Source: Gnetum montanum (taxonomy: Eukaryota > Streptophyta > Gnetopsida > Gnetales > Gnetaceae). From it: a stretch of DNA of 64,000 nucleotides. Of the stretch, positions 31,571-41,920 are shown in pieces; the first letter of the stretch is position 1; each line of letters opens with the position of its first letter. The notes beneath the pieces are model-generated. The model did not search any database, was not told where the DNA came from, and was given only the letters and a program-made list of their open reading frames with translations. Both the position numbers and the translations under genes were made by a program. Location of the stretch: assembly GCA_015680685.1 (NCBI GenBank), contig MNCI01006590.1:85870-149869 (forward strand), read 5' to 3'.

Positions 31571-33155
31571 CATGGGGAGATCACTACACATACTAAAATA
31601 ATTGTCTTGGCTTCTTAGGTATTTTCTATATTTTTTTTATTTTACACCATCATTCATATGTTTAACATTTCTTACCTACTCTTTCTCTTTTTTTATATAT
31701 GAATATATTTCACCTTTAGTTTTTTTGTTCTATTTTATTTTCATTTATTTTCCTCTATTTATTTTCACTAACAAATCCATCTTATTGCCATAGGATGTGA
31801 TGGTGTGATGGTTGCTCCCAACAGGGGTTTTGCTTATTATGGTTTGCTTATTATATCTAGTTTTTACCTTAGCATTTTGGTTTCAGGAAACCAAGTTACA
31901 CTTTCTTTCATGCAACAAGTAATGAGTCCATGATATCCAACCAATCACACTTTTCTATGGTGTCCCAGGATCAAGAGAAGTACAATCCCTTTTCCATTAA
32001 TCAACTCCAATAAATCTTTGACCTTGATAGATTCCAAACTTGGGAAGGATCTGAGTGGTAAGGAACAGGGTGTGACTTTAAGGGGATGTGGTAGACTACG
32101 TATCCTCCTACGATCTCTTGTGCATTGCTGTCCTCAGGGATTCCTTTCCATTCCATAATGACAAATAACAAGAAGCTAACATGTCCTTACATGGTGTGGT
32201 TCCCATTTGAAAAAATAAGAAAGAGATAAAAAAAGGAGAAAAAAGAAGAAGAGAAAAACACCAACGAAAATTCAAAGCACACCCCTTGGACCAACCAATA
32301 TATACTTGCATGGTGTGTTACCATTTAAAAAAATAAAAAATAAATAAAAAAACAATAATAGGAATTCAGAGCACAGCCCTTGGATCAAACAACGGGCTAC
32401 AAGCATTGGTTATGGGACTCTAAAGACATGTTACCCAGGCCTGATGGTCTCCTCTAACTAAGGCCCATCCTCACTTCCTGTTTCCCTTTCCTTCTCTATA
32501 AGGAATGAGATTTGGTCTCTAAGGGCATGTGTATGCCTTGAGTAGGTGCATTGGTATCAGTCCATCACTGCGATGTCAATGGCCATGGTCGATCTTGATC
32601 CAGACCTAGAGCAGATTCTTATCGGGCCACTTAACCACATACTTCACAAAGGAACTGTATCAATCTTGGCCTCGGCACTCCATTCCACATGCTCTCCCCC
32701 TCATCCATTATTCTCTACTCCTCACCTCACTACCAATTTCATGTTTCAATTGTGTATCTTGGTTTGCTGGTACTTGTAAATCCTTTGGTTAGTTCTCAGG
32801 AATACGAGTATTAACCCTCAGTGGCCATTAATTAACTATGGAGTTCACAGACCCCTAGGTTGAAGATGTGCAAGGGCAAATAAGGCCAGAGCCTGCTATG
32901 GGAAGGACCCACTTGCATATCCTTTGGTTCTTCTTGTTAATCTCCTACTCCTTTGATATAATATGGTGACTATTTCTATGCTATCCATTGTGAGGCTCGC
33001 CATCGCCCATGCTCCATATTATGATGTTCTCTTGAATTTGACTCTTCTTTTACAATTGACCTCCCTTCCTCTTTATTTCATGCTATTCTTAGGTCTCTGA
33101 GCTCTCAAATGACTCTATTTTTATGCTAAAATTCATAGATTTGGGCCTTTAATTC
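31571..33155 (+). other. Conserved non-coding 3' region (element F)
   Basis: T-rich at 31620-31790, then CATGGTGTGGTTCCCAT (near 32197), GGGCTACAAGCATTGGTTAT (32393) and CCTGCTATGGGAAGGACCCA (32893), each shared in order with A and J, and with K in reverse. Short ORFs are not conserved. Possible roles are RNA structure, packaging or splicing; nothing proves them. Confidence 0.6.
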
Positions 33156-33290
33156 ATTAGTCAATGGTGGTCAATATAGTTGAATAACTACATTGACGTG
33201 GCCCCATATATGCAGGGACCTGTGTTTACATAGCCTCGTTTACACAGCCTCATTGATGTTGTGCCTAAACTGCTATATATACGCAAGTTG
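33156..33290 (+). promoter_or_regulatory. Internal U3-like promoter block (element F)
   Basis: TTGACGTGGCC at 33193-33203 is identical to 24026-24036 of F's own 5' LTR. ACATAGCCTCG and CAGCCTCATTGATG (33227-33260) match LTR words, and CTATATATACGC (33273-33284) is TATA-like. The block stands about 550 bases before the ORF3 ATG and lacks the GATATC units that E and H have. Confidence 0.6.
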
Positions 33291-33428
33291 TGCTTTGGAA
33301 TTTTGTCCATTTTCTCATAATGCTAGGGGAGTTTTTCAAGTTTTCTGCATCCAATCTCCTTCTCGAGCACATAACCTTCCTACTGCTTGTCCACATCTAC
33401 CCATTCCTTCATCCTTTGGCTACCAGAG

Positions 33429-33824
33429 GTATGCTCTGCATCGTGGGGACCCATGATTCTGTATATTGTGACAATATGGCTAATCCAAGACTTAACACAT
33501 TGAAGACTTAACGCAACTTAACACATCGAAGACTTAACGCCTCCTAGGATTAATCAAAATGCCTCTTAGGATTAATCAAGGAATTAGCTTTAACACCTCC
33601 TAGGGTTAATTAAAATGTCTCTTAGGGTTAATCAAAGAATTAGCTTTAATTCATAACCTTTCAGCTACACTCTTGGATGCCACGTGTAATGGTTTACCTA
33701 CACCACCTTAGATCAAACAGAATGCACATGTCACTATCATAGCTAGGCTATCATGACAAGGTATAATATTTCCATTTTGGACAACACACACACATTTTAA
33801 TTCGTGGTTATGCTATGATTGTAG
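33429..33824 (+). promoter_or_regulatory. Possible intron before ORF3 (element F)
   Basis: CCAGAG|GTATGC at 33423-33434 and CTATGATTGTAG ending at 33824, next to ATGGCACAA. The 396 bases contain the tandem repeat at 33541-33651. It is inferred from alignment with A, E, H and K. Confidence 0.4.
33541..33651 (+). repeat. Tandem repeat, two units of about 56 bp (element F)
   Basis: Units 33541-33596 and 33597-33651, each made of two CCTCYTAGGRTTAATCAAAA-like subunits and ending GAATTAGCTTTAA. Upstream, GAAGACTTAACGC recurs at 33502 and 33528. It lies inside the proposed intron and is not seen in the other copies. Confidence 0.75.
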
Positions 33825-36682
33825 ATGGCACAAAAACCAAGGCATCCAAGGGAGGAAGAACCATCACAATCTTGGGAGAAGCAACCTAGAACTAGAAGGG
33901 TATGGGACACATGACCTCAAGAGCACGTAGAGGGCTCACATGCAATTGGCCCTCTCCACGAGGAACCTAACGTGGAATTTGTTCATTAGATTCCTAAAGA
34001 AGAGGTTCCCATAGAATAATTGCATGGGGACAAGACTCCAATGAGAGTGCCACAACTTAAGGTCACCTTGACCAGGGCTTGCCTTGATGCTATCAAGCTA
34101 AAATAGCTGCAACGAAAGATCCTTCAAGAATTAAACTTTGGACCATTCCTAGAAAGTGCACCAGAAGAAGTTAGAACTTAGCTACAAACTTCTTCCATGT
34201 GGCCAATCATCACGTCCAGTGGTGAGTGGTATCTAGGGGAAACCTATCTCTTCTGGAAAAATCGGTAGCCAAGGTCAAGAGTAAGAATCAAAGACATCCA
34301 TGTGTCTTACTTTGTAGAGGTAATCACACAAGCTCTTGGGTTTCCTGAGACCAGGGTTGATGTGGTAGAAATTTCAAAACAAGCAGACCCTAAGGTGAAA
34401 GAGAAGTGGACTAGGCAATTCCATGGGGTAGATTGTAAGGATTTTGGCACATTGACCATTACAGAAAGAGTTTACTCTAAAATTGCATCTTATCACTTAA
34501 ATCCAATGGTAAGACCCAACAAAATCACTGTCTTCTCTACTTGTGCATGTGTTGCTTTAAGTGGGAAATTTCCTATCAACCTTCCATAGTTACTCTTCTT
34601 AGAAATTGAGAAACGATTTGTGGAAAATGAACATGGAAGGTGAGCTTTTCCCTTTCCCTACCTGATTAGAAAATTGTGTAAATAGGTAGGGATAACATAA
34701 TATGCCAATGACACACTTTGTTACATTCCAATTGCCTCGTGGCATGAAATGATGAAAGATAAAACACCTACCATAATAAGAATGAAGGAAGCGTAACAAC
34801 CACCTCCATCATCTACACAAGAAATAGGTTCAGACTCGCACACAGTCGCAAAGCACATACGTGAGATCTGATAGTTGTTGTTGCACCAATAGGAGTAACG
34901 AGTAGGAACCAATAGTGATGGAAACCCTTCTATGTATCACCTTACCTTGAGCCATCTATAACAAGTGGTTCAATTTGTGAGCTTGTTGGAGAGGGCAGGG
35001 TCGATGCTGTTCGCTGTGTAAACACAAGTGCCCACGAGAACAAACCCTAACACTCAAGAAGTAATGGTGTCAATGACCCAACACTTATTTCCAAAAATTT
35101 TAGGAAATGTTGCTTCTTTCTTCGTGAACTTGGAGGAAGGTGAAGGGGAAACTATCTTGGTAATGCAGCACCAAGGATAAGAAGTTGAGGCAGAAGTGGT
35201 GGTTGACATAATCACCACCACTCTCAATGCACCTACGGTACCTGTACTAGATGTACATGGGCTTAGAGATGTGTAGATGTCTACAGGTACTCAGAGTGGA
35301 AGACTCAATGCATCACAACATGAAGAATTGTTGGATTGACTGGTGGGAATTGGGAAACTACTTTTGAATGTCTTTGACCTTCTAGAAAACATCACTACAA
35401 CCTAGTCAAAGTTACTCTCAGCAAAGGGCAAGTGCCTCATCCTTTAGGGGCAATTGGAAGTAGCTCAGGTAGACAATCAATACTTAGTTGTATAAGATTC
35501 CCAACTGAGAGCCCAACTTGCCAATCCATCTGTACTCAATCGTGAAGTTAGCAAAGATGAAGTTTTTCAATAGCTTCAAACCAAGCTTTATAGGGTTGAG
35601 TATGAGTGAGAGTCGATGATCTTCGACAAGTCCTTAGTGGAAGCTCATTCTTATTATCTAAACAAGGACTTGGCAGAGGTCCACTAGGAGAATGTTGGGT
35701 TGATCGTAGAAGTTCATCGCCTACACAATGTTGGTCTCAAAAATCAACAAATGAAGGATTTTATTTGCCAATAGTAGGAGGAGCTGGCTAAGGGAAACAC
35801 CCATGTGAGAATATTGGCTACTAGAAATCGTAATCTATCAATGGAAAAAGTCCAAGCCTTGAGATAGAAGATAACCATTGAAATCACTACTTGGAAGAAT
35901 GAGGTCCTCAAGTTTAAATGAGTGAAAAATCACTATAGGGATCAAGTGGAATTGCAAAAAGAGATTAATGATAAAGAAATCCAAGTCACAAAGGCTAAGA
36001 TGAATCAAGCCCTTCAACAGCTCAAGGAAGGAGGGGAGGTATGGCAACCCATCTTTGATGGATTAAATGCCTACAACCATGCTGAGATTCATCTCAAGGA
36101 CTGCAGATTGAAGAAATGATAGAATATATAGAACTAGCCAATCTTTATTATGCAAACCTAGCCATGCTTATGGTAGGGAGGCCATGGTTAGACCTTGAGA
36201 AGCAAGTGGCCATCTCATATTCTTTATATGAGGATGAGTTCAAGGTGCATAAAGAGACAAAGCAAAAGCTGGAAATAGCAAATGCAGCACTCGAAGTTCT
36301 TCGCACCTGCTTTGAAGGATATCGCTCTGTTGGGGAGAACTTAGCTTGATGAATGAATGAATACCAGTGGCTGTAAGAATCAGTTTGAGCATTCAATATT
36401 GAATGAAAATAGTTTATTGCCTAGGTTGTCAATTTAAAAGAGCTATTCCCTAAAATTCCATGTCCTTGGGATGTTCTTATTCTGGCACACATTGGCGAAG
36501 CCGCTTGGACTATGAACAACCCCAGAAGTAAAGAAGATAAAATGAGGGCTTTGTTAGAGGCTTTCTAATTGCCTCCAAAAGTTGCAATAGCTGTAGGAAA
36601 ATCACAACCACCACCTTAACCACCACATGCACTTGAAGCTAGTGAGGGCTTATCAGAACCATCGCCACCAGGAACTGTATGA
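33825..36682 (+). pseudogene. ORF3 (element F)
   Basis: ATGGCACAA (33825) follows GTAG directly. The frame runs to a TGA near 36682, with SEPSPPGTV at the end, like EEPPLPGIT in E. The domain is visible: LNFGPFLESAPEEV (34132-34173), SGEWYLGETYLFWKNR (34219-34266), TLTITERVYSKIASYHLNP (34450-34505), STCACVALSGKFPINLP, and FPFPYLIRKLC (34645-34680). The C-terminal part (35900-36350) is Glu/Lys-rich, with EYIELANLYYANLAMLMVG and then KETKQKLEIANAALEVL, a coiled-coil pattern. No TM segment is seen. Many stops. It is the most diverged ORF3 of the readable ones from E and H. Confidence 0.75.
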
Positions 36683-36902
36683 TCCTCTTTAGTAACTTTA
36701 AAATCTTGATGGTGTTGTGAGTCCATTGTTATTAAGGTGTTCAATTTTTTTATCCATGAACACCACAGTTTTGTACTTTCCATCCATACACTTAGGCACT
36801 TAGTGCATTGCTAGCGTTAGTATGTGTATCGATGTGTTTTGTCATGTGTGTCGCTAGTAAGCTCATACCTTCCAAATTGTAACAAAATCGTAGATGATTT
36901 TT

Positions 36903-36920
36903 TACTCAGTTGTGAGGGTA
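36903..36920 (+). promoter_or_regulatory. Polypurine tract (element F)
   Basis: TACTCAGTTGTGAGGGTA directly before the TGATGAAGC start of the LTR; an A interrupts the G run. Confidence 0.8.
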
Positions 36921-37802
36921 TGATGAAGCATCTAGTTAACTACATCGACTAGGCTGCATCAACATAGCCTCATTAACATGGTCATGTTGATGTGATCCCA
37001 TTGATGCATCTTTCCAAGCGTTGACATGACCTCATCAATGCAGAGTCCATCCTGTGCTATAAATATGCATGCAACCACCGCCTTTATGGCACCTTTTTGT
37101 TCAAGTTGTAGTGAAGCTCTTACAGTTTGTTTCCATAGGAGTTAGATTATTTTCCAAGTGCCAGCAGACATAGTTCAAAGAGTGTATGACTCTTTATTCA
37201 AGTGCTAATGTACTTGAGCCCATTGGCGTGAATAGCAATAAAGACAAGCTTTTTAAACATTCCTTGCAGCATTTGAACTAGATTACTTAAGAATTAATAG
37301 TTTAATACTTTAATAATTTTAATGCTTTTGTTATCACTTTATAGTTACAGTATGTTTTAGTAGTCCACAAGAACACATAAGCATGACCACCTCAAACATA
37401 TGTTTGACACTTGGCAACCTAGTGATGCTTCATGTTTGGCAACCTAGTAGTGATTAGGACATGCTTGGGATGTGCATGGAGGGTGGGACCGACTACTTAT
37501 GCTAGAGATAGTCGAGTGATAGCATAGTAAAATATTAAATTATCTAGCCTTTTACTCCCTATATTAGAAGAATTAGATATTATAGATAAAAGAAAACATA
37601 TAACCAACATATGCCTCAGTCTCACTTAACCATCATTCTAGAATGTCACAAGTGAGGTTGAGAGGACAACAACCATTCTAACTAGGATTTTGATGGCTGG
37701 AATATTGTGTGTAATGCTCATAGTCTTCGAAATCTGATCGGATTGCACATGAATGCTCGTGATTCGTATGGTTGGACGTAGGGGGTACCTCACCACTCAT
37801 CA
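36921..37802 (+). repeat. 3' LTR of element F (882 bp)
   Basis: TGATGAAGCATC to CACTCATCA, with CATAGCCTCATTAACATGG and CTATAAATATGCATG in U3. It matches the 5' LTR throughout, with mostly transitions. CTAGA (37803-37807) is the right target copy. Confidence 0.93.
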
Positions 37803-37807
37803 CTAGA

Positions 37808-38540
37808 TAATCATAAGTGCATCATGACAGTAAGGTGTATGATCACTTGGGCATTTTACCTAAGGGAGGAGTGATTCAAATTTGGTTGTGGCACATTTTT
37901 CTTGAGCTTTTCTTTTCTGCTTCTTTTCTTTCTTGTCTTTTTCTTCTTTTGGCTACTTTTTGTACTTTGTCTTTTCCAAAGGTAATCCGAAGAAGCCACC
38001 AACCTTTAGACATGGGTGCATGTCTTTCTAGTGGAACCTCTGAGAACGGTATTGAGTTCCTTCATTAAGTGCCTTTACCACAACTCTTACTTCCATTTTT
38101 CATTAGATCTACTAGGATCTTAGTACAACCAAGCTGCATGATAGTACATACAAATGTCACCAAAGAGAATCCACAAGTTTCCTTGATGTCACACCCTTAC
38201 CATTCCCTCTTAGGCTATTACCCTTTGCTCTTGGCATAATGTGTACAAAGTTACTTTAAGTTTTAATTATAAAAAGAATATCATCATGCCCGGAGTAGAA
38301 CCTCTTATTAATAGAATGGGTGGGTGCATGTTGTGGGCTCACTATCCAACTAATTAGTCACTTGTGACTTGATAACATAGAACAAAACCTCAACCAATAG
38401 GTCACATGAGTATTTGATTCATAGATGAGATTACCTTCAAAATGATAAAATGACAAGTTGAAAAATGAAGAATTAGAAAAAAAAATTGTAAAATCAAGAA
38501 ATAGGAAAAACATTTACTAATTCTACTTATTAGAATGGGG
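37808..38540 (-). other. Conserved non-coding 3' region, right part (element H)
   Basis: It continues 23925 and matches E 15190-15925, including a GCATGATAG...TGTCACCAAAGAGAA block near 38138. It ends at a stub read in reverse as GGTTTAGTCATGGGGGATAC (38543-38562), very like a polypurine tract. Confidence 0.65.
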
Positions 38541-40909
38541 GGTATCCCCCATGACTAAACCTTTGATCATGGAAAGAATTAATAAATGAAATGTTTGGAT
38601 CCATGCATGTTGAAAATATTTAGGTCTAGTTATATCCAAACCATTGGGTTTCTTTTGGTGTGGTGGTAGGAATGTATCCAAATTGGGGTTGACACACTTG
38701 ATTAAAGTAGGCATAGTGGGGAAGATTATAAGATGTGATCATGTGATAAGATGCTAACCCACTATGGCACGCATGACCATAAGATGATATGCAAGGATTG
38801 ATATGTCTCATCACGATGTTATATTCATTAGGCCATGTGGTTGTTGGAGTGTTAATTGATAGCTTGGATAAGGTAACAAGAGGCGTTGAGTTTTAAGAGG
38901 AAGGTGCATCACAATGATGGGCTTGTGATGAGTTTGAGGATGTAGTGGTTTCAGAGCCTTGCTATCTCTTTCTATAGCCATGCCTAAAGAAAGGATACTT
39001 CCAACATTGTGGAGGACTTCCACTATTTCTGATAGCAACAACACAAGTAATGTTCATTGGTTGGTGCTGTGGTGCCAAACCTTTTGATACAACTAGCAGT
39101 GATGCAGAATGAGATGAAGGATGAGAATATTGAGAGTAAGGAGAAGTGTGAGGAACATGAGGTGGTGATCCCATGGGAGAGGACATGGGTTGATGATACT
39201 TAGGAGAATGATAATGATTAGGTGAAGTAGAGGATGTTGAGCTAGTTGGAGAAATAGGATGTTGAACATAATAAGCACTTGGTTTCGGGTGGTACGAAGG
39301 GTGTGGAAAGTTTGGTAGTGGCCTCCCACACAACTGGGGGTTTTGCCACTATGGTTGAAGACAGTACTTCTATACAAAATCTGGATGTAACATTCTTTCC
39401 CAATACTCATGTAAGTGTGACAAGATTAGGCATTGGCCTTTGGGATGATCGTATAGGCAAACATTGCATTGATACTTATGATTTGTAGTTGAGGACCTAT
39501 TCTTCTTTTCTTCAACCCTTTTTTCTAATTGTTGAACGGTGTTTTGTCTTATTTCTAGGTTTGGTATCCTATATTTTTTTTCGTTGTTAGGATTATCTTA
39601 CGTGGTTATCCCTCTAATAATGTCTGCATTTTTCATGTACCCACTCTGTCATCTTGTTGATTTTTATCTCGATTTCATCTAGTGATTTTAGTATTGGCAA
39701 AGATGGGGATGGTTCCATCCCCTCGAGGTGAGTTGATTTCTCCTCTTCATAACTATGGACCTTTGTTATTTCAAGAGTTTGGCCTTGTTGAGATTTTTTA
39801 ACATTCTCCCATTTGGCTATTTTTCCTTCTTCTTTTGCTACTCGCTTAATAAGCTCTTGGAATTGGTGGGTTCGTAGTTCATATAGTTGACCTGAGGCAT
39901 ACATCCCTAGGGTCTCCCTTATTTCATTACGGAGCCCATCCATGATGTGACACATTAGCCTTTCCTTAGAGAACCCATGGCCCGGGCATTTTTTGATAGC
40001 AAGTAATATCTTTCTAAGGCCATGTCCAGGGGTTCATGTTGCCCTTGTTTCCACTCTTGGATTTTTCTCCTCAAGGCTGACACTCTTGCACAAGTTTGAT
40101 ATCTTTCATTGAAGAGTTTCACCATTGTAGGCCAACGGTGAATTGAATTTAGTGTTAGAGACTTGTACCACACTTTTTCTTGGCCCACGAGTGTCATAGG
40201 AAAGAGCTTAAGTCTTTGCCATCCATTATCAATGTTGTTCCATGCACAGGCATCATAGAAGGCTTGTAAATGATGTTGTGGATCTAAATCATAGGCTCCT
40301 AAGAACTTAGGAAATTTTTTTAAATCAAGCCTAGGTAGATGGCTTTCCTTGTGATGCCTATGGGATATGTGAATAGCCTCTATTATATGCATTAGGCTCT
40401 TAGTCGCTAGTAGGGGTCATCGTTGCTAAATAGGTTGTGAGTTTGTGAGTTGGAACAATGTTGTACATGTTCATGTTGGCGCTCTTGATTTTTCCCATGG
40501 GTTCAATTTTTATTTCTATGCTAAACCCTTGAGGAATAGTCATCCATGTCATGACCTAACATTGAAAGAGTAGAGGAAGAGAGAGAAGTGAAAGACTCAT
40601 CATGACTTTTGTAAGTCTTTCAATCATCCCTTGATGTACTCTTGCTAACCATTGATAAGGTCCTAGTCCTTATGACCCCCTTTCGCCCCCCCACCCCCCT
40701 CCTCCCATTCTAGGAGATGTCCTATCCTTACTAGAGGTGTCTAAGTTGGATGATAAGAGCCCTTGAGTATTGTTTGGGTGTCCATCAACATATGAAACTA
40801 TTGCATAAGATTGAGTACTCCAAACTTCTTCTTCATCATAAATTTCATTAGTTATCCAACGAATTGCCTTGTTAGATGTTGCATTACCACTGCCTTGTGA
40901 AAGAGACAT
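38541..40909 (-). pseudogene. gag (element H)
   Basis: It starts at MSLSQG (40907-40909), almost as in E. The core is open in 39955-40392 (LDLKKFPKFLGAYDLDPQHH, WYKSLTLNSIHRWPTMVKLF, RRKIQEWKQGQHEPLDMAL) and 39614-39955 (HIMDGLRNEIRETLGMYASG, YELRTHQFQELIKRVAKEE), with a frame change between them. The knuckle CNVCLYDHPKGQC lies at 39430-39468. A Pro/Ser/His-rich tail follows. No protease, RT or integrase lies between this tail and the 3' region. Confidence 0.88.
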
Positions 40910-41024
40910 TGTTGCGAATTGTGTGTGACTTAATTGAATTTAAATTTTTTTCAAAAAGATATATCATTAATACCCTGTTACAATGATCTTGTATGATATA
41001 ACTAATCTAGATAACTAGCATCAT

Positions 41025-41041
41025 CCCTAGCAACGGTTCCA
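41025..41041 (-). promoter_or_regulatory. Primer binding site, tRNA-Asp type (element H)
   Basis: In reverse TGGAACCGTTGCTAGGG, one base from the LTR, with four differences from the Asp form; three are transitions. Confidence 0.75.
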
Positions 41042-41042
41042 A

Positions 41043-41920
41043 TCATGAGTAGCGAGGTACCCCTATGCTCAATCATATGAATACAAGTGTGTACATGCAA
41101 TTCATTTGAACTTCACAGATGGACTAGTTGTGGCACCTAGATAGTTATACATTGATCACAGTTCACTATTTTCCCAATTGGACTAGTATTTTCTTTGTCA
41201 CGTATGGTTTAGTCCAGAGTGAGAAGTATGATGTGGTTTCTACTACTATGCTACTCCCAAGGACAACGAGAAATAACTTGATTAAGCTAATAAGAAATAT
41301 GAAATAAAATCTAAGCTAGCTTAAGTGCGATGAGCATCCATCCCTAATCATCTATATGCATCTTGGACTTTATGTACTACTTCTGGGATTACCAAGTGCA
41401 CATCACTTGAGACACTACTTGATATGCTACTGGGTTACCACGTAGTTACACTTAAATGTTCATGATTAAAGTGTACTCATTCTACATTAACAACATGAGT
41501 AGTAAATGATGATAAAAAAATATTAACTAATAAAATAATAATAAATAATAAATAATCAAAACAAATTAAAAGATAAGTGAATGCTGCAATGATGGAGTAA
41601 TCTTGATCTTTATTATCGATCGTGTATGTGTCCAAGTACATCACACTCGAACAAAGGTTTTGTACAATTACAAGGATCACACTGTGGGCATGCACTTGGG
41701 AAAAGAACTGAAAACTAACTAAACATTGATCATAGACTCGAAACTCCTAATGACTAACTATTCTAATTCCTCCTAACCCCTCCCCATGTGCCTGAGTGCT
41801 ATATTTATAGGCTAATATAAAAATCATGATATTTTGTATATGATATCGCATCCAAGCTATAATATTGCATACTTGATACTGTGTACCCAAGATTGGGGCC
41901 TAGCAAACCATGATTCATCA
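41043..41920 (-). repeat. 5' LTR of element H (878 bp)
   Basis: It begins TCATGAGTAGCGAGG, with the terminal TG mutated to TC, and ends TGATTCATCA. A TATA (CTATATTTATAGG) lies near 41801, with GATATC/GATATT units after it. The next base begins gag-like sequence assigned to C. Confidence 0.88.

Larger units (their letters stand above)
23926..37802 (+). mobile_element. Element F: complete Athila-like element with gag, pol and ORF3
   Basis: 13.9 kb, plus strand, LTRs of 913 and 882 bp, PBS, PPT and near-identical flanks ATAGA (23921-23925) and CTAGA (37803-37807). H reads on across it, so the insertion into H is direct. It holds gag, protease, RT, RNase H, integrase, the 3' region, a U3-like block and ORF3. 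All genes carry stops, so it is inactive. Confidence 0.93.
19872..41920 (-). mobile_element. Element H: second pol-less element, split by F
   Basis: Minus strand: a truncated 3' LTR (19872-20023), PPT, ORF3, U3-like block, 3' region to 23925, then element F, and from 37808 the rest of the 3' region, gag, PBS and a full 5' LTR (41043-41920). The organisation matches E, with gag and ORF3 but no pol. No clear target duplication is seen because the left LTR is truncated. Confidence 0.88.

Noticed and set aside
33597-33651. Telomere-like TTAGGGTTAAT words as interstitial telomere
   Set aside because: The plant telomere unit is TTTAGGG; here the word occurs only within a 56-bp unit, not as a simple array.
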